A stretch of 64,000 bases of DNA from Fibrobacter sp. (GTDB lineage: Bacteria > Fibrobacterota > Fibrobacteria > Fibrobacterales > Fibrobacteraceae), in the NCBI GenBank assembly GCA_024398995.1, contig JAKSIE010000004.1:38461-102460 (forward strand). The letters are read 5' to 3'. This document shows positions 7,756 through 16,032 of this stretch, piece after piece. The notes below the pieces were generated by a model. The model was not told the DNA's origin. It saw only the letters and a list, made by a program, of their open reading frames with translations, and ran no database searches. The position numbers and the translations under genes were made by a program. How positions within the stretch are numbered: position 1 is the first letter of the stretch; each line of letters opens with the position of its first letter.

Positions 7756-9597
7756 ATGGCAGTTCATCATAAAGCCATCGCATCTGTCGCATTAATTGCC
7801 GGCGCATTAACAAGCAATGCAGCGGCACAGACCATCGACCTTCCCGCTATTTTTGTTGACACCAAGCAAAAATGCCTAGACAATAAGGTCTCACAAAAAA
7901 TCCCGGCAACCATGAAAGTCCTGGATGGGAAAACAAATTCCATCGCAGATAGTGCCAAGGGAAAGCTCTATGACATCGGCATCAAGGTGAGAGGACAGTC
8001 ATCAGCCATGTTCCCTAAGCCTGGCTACAGCGTGGAAGTTCGTGACTCCGCCGGAGAAGGCATCGATGTGAGCATGCTGGGGCTCCCTCCCGCAGACGAC
8101 TGGGTTTTCCATGGTCCCTATGTGGACAAGTCCATGATGCGTAACTCCCTAGCCCACTGGCTCTTTAGACAGGCAGGCCGTTACAGCCCTCGCACCATGC
8201 ACTTTGATTTGTATATCAATGGCGTATACCGTGGAGTTTATGTTCTTATCGAAAAAATCAAACGTGGTAAATACCGCGTCGATGTATCCAAGTTAAAAGA
8301 CGAAGACATTAGCGGCGATGACGTAACTGGTGGCTACATCTGGGCGTTCGACAAGACCGGCACAAACACAGGTGGAGCTGGCAGCGGCAGCGTCAACGCT
8401 GAAGGCTTCGGTACCTCCGATGGCTTGAACGTCATTCTCCATTACCCGAAAAAAGAAAATATCAAACCCCAGCAGGAAGAATACCTGAAGAAGTACTTGA
8501 ACGATCTTGAAGGATTGTTCAAGAACGGCGGTAACGGGAACGGATACGAAAACTATGTGGATGTAGGTTCCGCAGTAGATTATGTGCTTCACCAGGAAGT
8601 TACCAACAATGCAGATTCCTACTGGTGCAGTTTCTTCTTGCACAAGCCCAAGGATAGCAAGGGCGGTAAGGTAACCTTAGGTCCTCCCTGGGACTTTAAT
8701 CTCGCCATGAGTAACGGCAGCCAACCCGAAGGTCAAAACAACAACGGAGGCTGGGGCGGGGGATTTGGCGGCATGGGTGGCGGTTTCGGAAGCTCCGGAA
8801 CCACCGGCTGGCAAATTGAAAACAGCAGCAAGCAGATTGCCGACGGAAACGGCGGCGGCGGTATGTGGGGCGGATTTGGCTTCGGCGGAAGCTCCCTGAA
8901 GGCTCCCCGCTGGCTTACCAGCATGTGGAAAGATCAAAAGTACCAATCCGAGCTAAAAAAACGTTGGGCAGAATTGCGCAGCGGCGTATGGCACACAAAG
9001 ACCTTGGACGTATACTTGGATTCCATGAAGGTTTACTTGAAGAACGCTGCCGATAGAAACTTTAAACGCTGGCCCAATCTGGGCAAGGCTAGTGGCCAGA
9101 ATGAAGCCGACCCGCAACCGATGAAATATTGCAACCAAACTAATGGCGGTGGCATGAGCATGGCCATGGGCGGTTACAACGCAGACACCTGGGATGGTGA
9201 AGTAGAGCATCTCCGTAAGAAAATGAAGGAGCGCATGGCCTGGATGGACCAACAACTTGGTTTCACTGAACCCGCAAACCCCATCGTAACGGAACCTGTA
9301 ATCCATATTCCTACCATCGAAGAGAAGAAGGATGATTCGCAGGATTCCGTGACGGTCCCCCCCATCACCCAGAATCTGGATTACAACAGGCTCTCCCCCA
9401 CCAACTACTTTGTTGTTGACGGAAATAGACTTGAAATTCAAACGGACATTGGCGGAACATTCGCCATTATCGACCTTAAGGGCGCAACCCTATTCAAGAC
9501 AAAAATCAAGACTGGCTCAACATCCATGCAGATTCCAGACAAGGCGAAGAACACCCACTGGATAGCAACACTCAACGGAAAAATGCTAAGTCGATAG
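7756..9597 (+). CDS. Secreted CotH-family protein kinase-like protein with C-terminal sorting-like tail
   Basis: The start at 7756 follows GGAGG by 5 bp and begins a signal peptide (VALIAGALTSNAAAQ). CotH proteins are kinase-fold proteins; spore CotH phosphorylates coat proteins. Visible elements are the GIKVRGQSSAMFPKPGYSVE segment that holds the nucleotide-binding lysine, WVFHGPYVDKSMMRN, the YRGVYVLIEKI strand and the metal-binding-like WDFNLA with Asp313. A Gly/Trp-rich insertion of about 80 residues (GGWGGGFGGMGGGFG and similar) sits after this motif. The last 70 residues resemble the sorting tail seen on other secreted proteins here (FAIIDLKGATLFK). CotH proteins are frequent in fibrolytic bacteria, sometimes linked to cellulosome or surface proteins. 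A strong terminator follows. Confidence 0.88.
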   Translation: MAVHHKAIASVALIAGALTSNAAAQTIDLPAIFVDTKQKCLDNKVSQKIPATMKVLDGKTNSIADSAKGKLYDIGIKVRGQSSAMFPKPGYSVEVRDSAGEGIDVSMLGLPPADDWVFHGPYVDKSMMRNSLAHWLFRQAGRYSPRTMHFDLYINGVYRGVYVLIEKIKRGKYRVDVSKLKDEDISGDDVTGGYIWAFDKTGTNTGGAGSGSVNAEGFGTSDGLNVILHYPKKENIKPQQEEYLKKYLNDLEGLFKNGGNGNGYENYVDVGSAVDYVLHQEVTNNADSYWCSFFLHKPKDSKGGKVTLGPPWDFNLAMSNGSQPEGQNNNGGWGGGFGGMGGGFGSSGTTGWQIENSSKQIADGNGGGGMWGGFGFGGSSLKAPRWLTSMWKDQKYQSELKKRWAELRSGVWHTKTLDVYLDSMKVYLKNAADRNFKRWPNLGKASGQNEADPQPMKYCNQTNGGGMSMAMGGYNADTWDGEVEHLRKKMKERMAWMDQQLGFTEPANPIVTEPVIHIPTIEEKKDDSQDSVTVPPITQNLDYNRLSPTNYFVVDGNRLEIQTDIGGTFAIIDLKGATLFKTKIKTGSTSMQIPDKAKNTHWIATLNGKMLSR

Positions 9598-9618
9598 GAA
9601 TTCCCCCTACAAAACACA

Positions 9619-9650
9619 AAAAGACCTCGTCGAAAGACGAGGCCTTTTTA
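9619..9650. terminator. Bidirectional terminator between the cotH-like gene and glnS
   Basis: A CCTCGTC-GAAA-GACGAGG stem-loop, flanked by A-rich sequence on the left and TTTTT on the right, lies between two convergent genes and can serve both. Confidence 0.9.
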
Positions 9651-9682
9651 TATCTAGCCAAGTCGCGAACGATTCGTGCTAC

Positions 9683-11350
9683 TTACTTCGCAGGATTGAA
9701 GGAATCCTTCAGGCCCACGGTGCGGTTGAACACCAGCTTGCCCGGCTTGGAATCGTCGGAGTCCAGGCAGAAGTAACCGAGACGCAGGAACTGGAAGCGG
9801 TCTTCCATCTTGGCGTCGGCCAGGCTGGGTTCCAGCTTGGCCTGCTTAATGACCATGGATTCGGGATTCAGGTAGTTGTGCCAATCTTCGCCTTCGGGAA
9901 CATCGGACGGATCTTCCAATGTGAACAAATTATCGATGAGGCGGACTTCGGCGTCCACAGCGTGAGCGGCGCTCACCCAGTGAATGGTGCCCTTCACCTT
10001 GCGACCATCGGGAGATTCGCCACCCTTGGACAGCGGATCGTATTCGCAATGGATAACGGTCACCTTGCCATCGGCATCCTTTTCGACGCTCTTGCAGGTA
10101 ACGAAGTAGGCGCCCTTCAAACGGACTTCGCCTTCCGGCTTCAGGCGGAAGTACTTCTTGGGAGGTTCTTCCATGAAGTCTTCGGCTTCGATGTACAGTT
10201 CCTTGGAGAACGGTACCATGCGGGTGCCTGCGTTAGGATCGTTGGGGTTGTTTTCCACTTCCACCATTTCCACCTTGCCGTCTTCCCAGTTGTCGATGAC
10301 AACCTTCACCGGGTCGATGACAGCCATGGCACGCTTGGCGCTCTGGTTCAATTCTTCGCGGATGCAGAAGTAAAGCAGGTTCACGTCCACCATGGATTCT
10401 GCCTTGGACACGCCGATGCGGCTGCAGAATTCGCGGATGGAGCTGGGAGTAAAGCCACGACGACGGAAACCGCAGACCGTGGGCATACGGGGGTCGTTCC
10501 AGCCAAGAACAGCCTTGGTTTCCACCAGTTCAAGAAGCTTACGCTTACTCATCATGGTGTAGGTTAGGTTCAGACGGGAGAATTCAATCTGCTGGGGGCG
10601 GTTTTCCAGGCCCAGTTCAATAAGGAACCAATCGTACAGGGGACGATGGGCTTCAAATTCAAGAGTACAGATGGAGTGGGTAATGCCTTCGATCCAGTCG
10701 CTGATGGGGTGAGCGAAGTCGTACATGGGGTAGATGCACCACTTGTCGCCAGTGCGGTGGTGAGTGCAGTGCTTGGTACGGTAGATCACCGGGTCGCGCA
10801 TGTTCATGTTGGGGCTAGAGAGGTCCACCTTTGCACGGAGGCACTTTTCGCCATCGGCATACTTGCCGTCACGCATTTCGCGGAACAGCTTCATATTTTC
10901 TTCAACGCTACGGTCGCGGTAGGGTGACGGCTTGGAGGGCTTACCGGCGTCGTTGCCGCGGTATTCCTGCATTTCGTCGCGGGTCAGATCTTCAACGTAG
11001 GCCTTGCCCATTTCGATCATCTTTTCGGCGAATGCGTAAATCTGGTCGTAGTAGTCGGAAGCAAAGAATTCTTCCTTCCATTCAAAGCCCAGCCACTTCA
11101 CGTCTTCGCGGATAGAATCCACGTATTCCACGTCTTCCTTGGTGGGGTTGGTGTCATCGAAGCGGAGGTTGGTGAAACCACCAAACTTCTGGGCTGTACC
11201 GAAGTTCAAGCAAATGGACTTGGCATGGCCGATGTGGATGTAACCGTTGGGTTCCGGAGGGAAGCGGGTCAGCACCTTGTTGCGCTTACCGGTTTGCAAA
11301 TCATTGACAATGATGTCTTGAATAAAATTCGAAGATTCAGGAATATCCAT
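9683..11350 (-). CDS. glnS: Glutaminyl-tRNA synthetase
   Basis: This class I synthetase charges tRNA-Gln directly. The protein shows the GlnS signature [21 protein letters not shown] containing the HIGH motif, the amino-acid site region LRFDDTNP, the tRNA-acceptor region [21 protein letters not shown] segment, and a KMSKS equivalent MMSKRKL. The C-terminal anticodon-binding beta-barrels end with [12 protein letters not shown]. The length of 555 residues is as in E. coli. A direct GlnRS implies this organism need not use the Asp/Glu-tRNA amidotransferase for Gln-tRNA. The gene stands alone, leftward, and ends at the shared terminator. Confidence 0.97.
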   Translation of the reverse strand: MDIPESSNFIQDIIVNDLQTGKRNKVLTRFPPEPNGYIHIGHAKSICLNFGTAQKFGGFTNLRFDDTNPTKEDVEYVDSIREDVKWLGFEWKEEFFASDYYDQIYAFAEKMIEMGKAYVEDLTRDEMQEYRGNDAGKPSKPSPYRDRSVEENMKLFREMRDGKYADGEKCLRAKVDLSSPNMNMRDPVIYRTKHCTHHRTGDKWCIYPMYDFAHPISDWIEGITHSICTLEFEAHRPLYDWFLIELGLENRPQQIEFSRLNLTYTMMSKRKLLELVETKAVLGWNDPRMPTVCGFRRRGFTPSSIREFCSRIGVSKAESMVDVNLLYFCIREELNQSAKRAMAVIDPVKVVIDNWEDGKVEMVEVENNPNDPNAGTRMVPFSKELYIEAEDFMEEPPKKYFRLKPEGEVRLKGAYFVTCKSVEKDADGKVTVIHCEYDPLSKGGESPDGRKVKGTIHWVSAAHAVDAEVRLIDNLFTLEDPSDVPEGEDWHNYLNPESMVIKQAKLEPSLADAKMEDRFQFLRLGYFCLDSDDSKPGKLVFNRTVGLKDSFNPAK

Positions 11351-11644
11351 TTTTTTAACCTTTTAGGGTTTTGCCATAATTTTACCTGAAAAATTTAGAA
11401 AAAACCATTTACAAGTAGAGAAAACAGCCTTTTTTACCCCTACTTTTTAGCGTTTAAAATAAAAAAAACAAGTTTTTCGTTATTTACATACAAATTAACG
11501 TTTAAATCCTTAGCCTCAAGAAGTCTATCCAGCTCCTCACATACCCAAAAATCAACAATAATAGCCGTCCTAATTATTTTTTGACGTTCCTAACTCATTG
11601 AAATAAACTACATTACGAGAAATTAGCTAGGAAGGAATCGTTCC
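11351..11644. other. AT-rich divergent intergenic region
   Basis: This 294-bp spacer separates glnS from the rightward primase-like ATPase gene. It is AT-rich with several A and T runs and short translated frames only. Apart from the promoter at 11581-11609 I see no conserved RNA or repeat. Confidence 0.6.
11581..11609 (+). promoter_or_regulatory. Sigma-70-like promoter of the primase-like ATPase gene
   Basis: TTGACG and TAAACT are separated by 17 bp, placing a start site near 11616. The ribosome-binding site GGAAGGA follows, part of a small GGAA-TCG-TTCC hairpin just before the ATG at 11645. Confidence 0.6.
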
Positions 11645-13390
11645 ATGGAAAGTTCTAGAAAAATTATCAACCAGTTTCTGAAGAACAGCTTCTCAGGAAG
11701 AGAAGTTAAGACCGAACTCTATAAGGCCGGTGTTGCAGCAATGGAAGAAGGTTGGACCTTCATGGACGCCAGTTTCCAGCTGGGTGGCAAGGCTCGTGAC
11801 GAAGGTATGGATGGCGACGAGGTCGAACAAACTCTCCGTCGTGCATTCTCCGAAGAAAAACGTTCTTCCGAAAGACCGGAACCTGCACCGGCTCCAGTTC
11901 AGCAGCCTCAGCAGTCTGCAGCACAGCAACCCGCCCCCGAGGCAGCACCGGTTGCAATGCCGATGATTTCTCCCCTTTCAGCTGGCATGATTTCCATGGA
12001 GCAGATGCTTGCTCTCGGTCTGGATACCCAGTCCTTGGAATTGTTACAGAACTTTAAAATTGACCCGGAAGCACTTTCTATTCCTTGGCCTGCAGCAGAC
12101 TGGCGTAAGGACTTCGCCAAGCTCCTGGAAGCCACTTTTGCTCCGGACGAAACCATTGAATTCAAGGTTTCCAACACTCCTTCCAGTACTGAAGAAGTTG
12201 TTTCAAACATCGTTGGCCAGGACGATTCTATCAAGAAGATCATGAAGAGCCTTGATAGTCCCGAGGGCGCACTGCTTTGCATCAACGCCACCAAGGGCGG
12301 CGAAGAAGCTACCGACGAAAGCTGGCATTACCGTTACGTAGTCGTGGACAATCCTAAGATGTCCTTGGCTAAGCAGCTGGCTTACTACAAGGCATTGAAC
12401 CTCCCCTGCGCAGCCTTGGTGAACACAGGCGCAAACTCCGTGCAGGCTTGGATCAAGATTCTTGCTTCCGACGAAGAAGAATATAACGAACGTGTAAACT
12501 TCCTTTTCAACACCCTGGATTCCCAAGGCTTTAAGGTTGACGCATCCAACCGCAATCCGCACATGATGGTTCGTATGCCAGGCGTGCTCCGCGGTGGCAA
12601 GCAGCAGTACCTCATCGGTCTGGAACAAGGTGCAAAGAACTTTAAGGAATGGCAGGAATGGGTCGAGTACTCTCTGGACGGCAAGCCCCTGATTGAGTTG
12701 GCAAGCGACAGTGAAGAAGCTCCGAAGAAAGACCCGTCTATTGTAGACAACATGCTGCGCACGGGCGAATTCTTCCTGTTCACTGCACCACCGAAGAGTG
12801 GTAAATCCTTGGCGCTTATGGACTTAGGTCTGTCCATATGTTACGGCGAAGATTGGTTTGGCAACGCAACTACATCTAACGACGTTCTATTCGTGAACTT
12901 CGAATTGACCAAGTCTGTGTTCCTGAACCGTCTCTACATGCTGGGCGCCAAGAGAAATCTTAACGCCAGCACCCCGAAGTTCGGCTTCCTGAACCTTCGT
13001 GGTACAGCACTCTCCCCCATTGAAACGGCACAGCTCATTGCGAAGCGTATTCAAGGTGCAAAGCGTCTGGAAAACCACGATTACCGCGTAGTGGTCATCG
13101 ACCCCATTTCCGCAGTACTCCACAACCCCAAGTCTACCCGATTGAACGGTGCTCCCCATCAGATTTTGATGCAGATGATCGATACAATCATTGCCCTTAC
13201 CGGTTGCGCCGTGGTCTCCTCTTGCAACCTGGATGAATACCCGTACCTGGAGGCCCGTGCCGACAGCGTTATGAAGTTGACCCCAGTTGAAGGCAGTCTG
13301 AACCAGTATCAGATTAACGGATCCTTCCGTGAATTCCCCAAGATGCTTGCCCGCGAATGCTCTTGGATTTATCCGAGATTCCTGGTGTAG
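11645..13390 (+). CDS. RepA/RecA-fold ATPase with an upstream primase-like domain
   Basis: The 581-residue protein has three parts. Residues 1-110 are a helical region followed by a Pro/Gln/Ala linker. Residues about 210-330 resemble the archaeo-eukaryotic primase/PriCT region of plasmid and phage replication proteins: a hydrophobic strand with Asp (YVVVDNP), then LPCAALVNTGANSVQAW, then DASNRNPHMMVRMPGVLRGGKQQYL. Residues about 375-560 are a hexameric RepA/KaiC-like ATPase with Walker A PPKSGKS near residue 381 and Walker B RVVVIDPISA. The primase SxH motif appears as SVQ, so polymerase activity is doubtful, but the ATPase motifs look intact. Such proteins normally belong to plasmids, phages or anti-phage islands; here the neighbours are housekeeping genes. 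It is followed 29 bp later by the TrmA-like gene. Confidence 0.7.
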   Translation: MESSRKIINQFLKNSFSGREVKTELYKAGVAAMEEGWTFMDASFQLGGKARDEGMDGDEVEQTLRRAFSEEKRSSERPEPAPAPVQQPQQSAAQQPAPEAAPVAMPMISPLSAGMISMEQMLALGLDTQSLELLQNFKIDPEALSIPWPAADWRKDFAKLLEATFAPDETIEFKVSNTPSSTEEVVSNIVGQDDSIKKIMKSLDSPEGALLCINATKGGEEATDESWHYRYVVVDNPKMSLAKQLAYYKALNLPCAALVNTGANSVQAWIKILASDEEEYNERVNFLFNTLDSQGFKVDASNRNPHMMVRMPGVLRGGKQQYLIGLEQGAKNFKEWQEWVEYSLDGKPLIELASDSEEAPKKDPSIVDNMLRTGEFFLFTAPPKSGKSLALMDLGLSICYGEDWFGNATTSNDVLFVNFELTKSVFLNRLYMLGAKRNLNASTPKFGFLNLRGTALSPIETAQLIAKRIQGAKRLENHDYRVVVIDPISAVLHNPKSTRLNGAPHQILMQMIDTIIALTGCAVVSSCNLDEYPYLEARADSVMKLTPVEGSLNQYQINGSFREFPKMLARECSWIYPRFLV

Positions 13391-13419
13391 TTCCTAGGGA
13401 AATCAAATAAAAACTCTAT

Positions 13420-14787
13420 ATGTACAAGCAGCCTAAAAGAAATTATTCCACCCGCCCCGTAAGGGAAGAGCGATTGAATAGCGGTCGGTCTAGCGGTCGC
13501 CGTTCGGTGCGAGACGATTACGTAAAACCCATTGACAGTCAACGAGATACCGCAGTCAAACCTAAGCCGGCAGTTCGTCCTAAACTGACCTTTGAAGATT
13601 TAAAGCAGCAGCTGACTTCTTGGGCCACTACGGAAAAGATTCCTGGAAAGATTCAGGCATGGTTTACGGCAGACGCTAACGCAGAAAACGCTGATTGGCG
13701 AATCACTAAGGTCTATCAGGGCGAACACGAAAAGCTCACCATAGAAGCCCCTAGCTTCGAAATGGAAGCTCCCGAAATAGTCTCCAAAATTTTTGAACAA
13801 CTGAAGAAAGACCACCTTCGTATTTTCAGCAAGGCTCTGCGTCAGATTTGGTTCCGTGCCGCAGGCAATGGAAATTTCGCATTACTGGTCCAAGTGAATT
13901 TGAGAGGACGCAACTCCGCTCACGGCTACAAGACCTTTGTTGACTTCCTAGAACGCAACTGCCCCCAAGTCATCAGCTGTCACCACATCCAGTGTCTCCC
14001 GGACCATCTGTTCGACCCCGCAGGAACACTGGCGATGAAGGTGGAGGCAAAGGCTGCCTTCGGAAACGATTTCATACAAATCGGCGAAACCGGTTCCTAC
14101 ATGCACGTTCTGGACTGGGCTCCGAGAATTCGAGACGCTTGGAATGGACTTCCTTCCCGTATCGCAGGCGCCATCCACCCCAATCCCGAAGATTGTTTCT
14201 TTGAATTCTACTCCGGAAGCAGTTTCGTAAGCTCCATGCTGGCCAACCAATTCAAACGCGTGGATTCAATGGACTGTCGCGAATACGCCATGCTTTCTTC
14301 CAGAAAGAATGCCCGTGGCGTCATTGACGAAAACATGCACTTCCATCGTGGACATGTTGAAGCAGAATTTTTCACCAAGTTCTTTAACAAGAAGGAAAAC
14401 GAAGGACGTTGGACCTTCTACTTTAACCTTCCCAACGACGAATCCCTGCCTCCTGGCGTAGAACAGGCAGCCGCACAGGCTCGTCCCGAACGAATCCTGC
14501 TCCAGACCTCCGACTTGGAAGTAGCCGTCAAGGAAATCAAGCGTTTCCGTCGAGAAAGCTACATGCTCCGCAAGAGTATCCCCCTGTACCTGGAACCAGG
14601 AAGCGGCAAATTTGACATTTTGTTCATTTTTGTGCCCGATAGAGCTGGTATTTTGGGTCAAAATCCCGCTATGGCAGCAAAATCTCATAACGTTCAGCGC
14701 CCTCAGGAGCGTGTTTCACGCACTATTCGCCCTGAACAGACCCATTTTGCAATAGAAATGCCTACATTTAAACAAAGAAAAGGCTAA
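13420..14787 (+). CDS. Degenerate TrmA/RlmD-like SAM methyltransferase-fold protein
   Basis: A 455-residue protein with an Arg/Ser-rich disordered N-terminus (about 50 residues). The rest follows the order of TrmA/RumA uridine-C5 methyltransferases: FIQIGETGSYMHVLDWAPRIRDAW parallels the substrate-loop region, CFFEFYSGSSFVSSMLA parallels the SAM-binding LDLYCGVGTFSLPLA, and a late ERILLQTSDLEVAVKEIKRF parallels the YVSCNPATLARDL strand. The catalytic cysteine context (SCNP) is LQTS here, and no TRAM or Fe-S cluster motif is seen. It is therefore probably not an active m5U methyltransferase and may be an RNA-binding derivative. It lies 29 bp after the primase-like ATPase gene and likely shares its transcript. 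Confidence 0.55.
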   Translation: MYKQPKRNYSTRPVREERLNSGRSSGRRSVRDDYVKPIDSQRDTAVKPKPAVRPKLTFEDLKQQLTSWATTEKIPGKIQAWFTADANAENADWRITKVYQGEHEKLTIEAPSFEMEAPEIVSKIFEQLKKDHLRIFSKALRQIWFRAAGNGNFALLVQVNLRGRNSAHGYKTFVDFLERNCPQVISCHHIQCLPDHLFDPAGTLAMKVEAKAAFGNDFIQIGETGSYMHVLDWAPRIRDAWNGLPSRIAGAIHPNPEDCFFEFYSGSSFVSSMLANQFKRVDSMDCREYAMLSSRKNARGVIDENMHFHRGHVEAEFFTKFFNKKENEGRWTFYFNLPNDESLPPGVEQAAAQARPERILLQTSDLEVAVKEIKRFRRESYMLRKSIPLYLEPGSGKFDILFIFVPDRAGILGQNPAMAAKSHNVQRPQERVSRTIRPEQTHFAIEMPTFKQRKG

Positions 14788-14818
14788 ATTTCAAACAAAT
14801 TAGCCTGTAAGGAATATT

Positions 14819-15979
14819 ATGCGATTTTTCAAATGTGCATCCATCTGCCTCGGTTTGACCGCCCTGTTGGCCTCCGCTTATGTCGTCAAGCAGGGTGACA
14901 CCCTTTGGGACCTTAGTGACGAGTTCCTTAAGGATCCGTTCGCTTGGCCGGACCTTTGGGAAAACAATCGCCACATCAAGGACCCGCACTGGATTTATCC
15001 GGGTGATTCCATTTACCTTGGCGAAGGCATAGACCAGAAGGCAGCAGAACAGAGAGCCAGCAAGAAGTTCCCCTGCGATGCAGCAGTATCTGATGCGGAT
15101 CTTCCCAAGGGCATTACCTCTGCAGGTTGTGATTCCGACGGTCGCGACGAAAGCTTTGAATCCATGTTGGGCGACCTTCGCGACAAGGATACCAAGAACA
15201 AGAAGAAAAAGCGCGAAGAAGACAAGTTCAGTTACTCACAGCGCCCGGCTCCCAAAATGTTCAATGGTTACTACCAGGCTCTCGCACCGCTGGTCTATGT
15301 GCTGGACTCTTTGAAGAACGATTCTAGTTTCATTTCTATTCGCTCTGCCGAAAAGAAACAGCCTCTCGTTCATATGCCCGAACACGAAGTTCTCGTTGGC
15401 CTAGGCAAGAAGACTCACGAAAATCTCAAGAAGGGCGACCTGATTGAAATTTACGACGCAAAGGCTATCGACGCCCCCGGTAAGGGCCGCACCTTCGACA
15501 ACTACGCTTTGCTCCGCCTCTCCGGCATCGCAAAGATTACCGCTATCGGTGACACTCTTTCTCGCGCACAGATCGTCCAGAGTTTCCGCGAAATCAAGAT
15601 ATCTCAGGCAAAGGCTCGCGTCAAGATGCCGTTGAACACCATCAACGTTTCTGGCTACACTGCTGAAAAGGCCGTCATGATGGATTCCCTCGCAATGATT
15701 CGCTACGCCATGGATCCCGCTCTGGTTATCGGAGCCTACTCCTACGTCCTGGTCGACAAGGGTGCACAGCAGGGCTACAACACAGGCGATGCAATTGCAG
15801 TCTGGGAAGAAGACGTCTCCGACCCGACCATTCCTCCGCACCTCCTGGGTCGCGGTGTTATCGCAAGAGCTGCTGAAAACGAAGCCGCAGTTCTCATTAG
15901 AGAAATATATTCCAACAACCGTCGCATCGAAATCGGCCACAAGGTTTCTGTGACCCATCGTGCAAACATTGTCAAGTAA
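14819..15979 (+). CDS. Secreted LysM-domain protein
   Basis: A signal peptide (residues 1-20) is followed directly by a LysM domain at about residues 21-68: [30 protein letters not shown], then [13 protein letters not shown]. LysM binds peptidoglycan N-acetylglucosamine. The remaining 300 residues include a Lys/Glu-rich linker and a beta-rich domain ([13 protein letters not shown], then [22 protein letters not shown]) of the kind seen in periplasmic LysM proteins of unknown function. The [15 protein letters not shown] pattern resembles flagellar FlgT-C or other carbohydrate-like barrel repeats, but I cannot name it. The gene lies 31 bp after the TrmA-like gene, just ahead of the two-component genes. 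Confidence 0.85.
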   Translation: MRFFKCASICLGLTALLASAYVVKQGDTLWDLSDEFLKDPFAWPDLWENNRHIKDPHWIYPGDSIYLGEGIDQKAAEQRASKKFPCDAAVSDADLPKGITSAGCDSDGRDESFESMLGDLRDKDTKNKKKKREEDKFSYSQRPAPKMFNGYYQALAPLVYVLDSLKNDSSFISIRSAEKKQPLVHMPEHEVLVGLGKKTHENLKKGDLIEIYDAKAIDAPGKGRTFDNYALLRLSGIAKITAIGDTLSRAQIVQSFREIKISQAKARVKMPLNTINVSGYTAEKAVMMDSLAMIRYAMDPALVIGAYSYVLVDKGAQQGYNTGDAIAVWEEDVSDPTIPPHLLGRGVIARAAENEAAVLIREIYSNNRRIEIGHKVSVTHRANIVK

Positions 15980-16032
15980 TTGCTTTGCGTTTTTCACGGT
16001 TGTTTAATAACATCCCGCTATAAAGGATAAAC

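Noticed and set aside
11645..14787. Prophage or plasmid remnant
   Set aside because: No integrase, capsid, attachment-site repeat or codon shift is visible, and neighbours are housekeeping genes.
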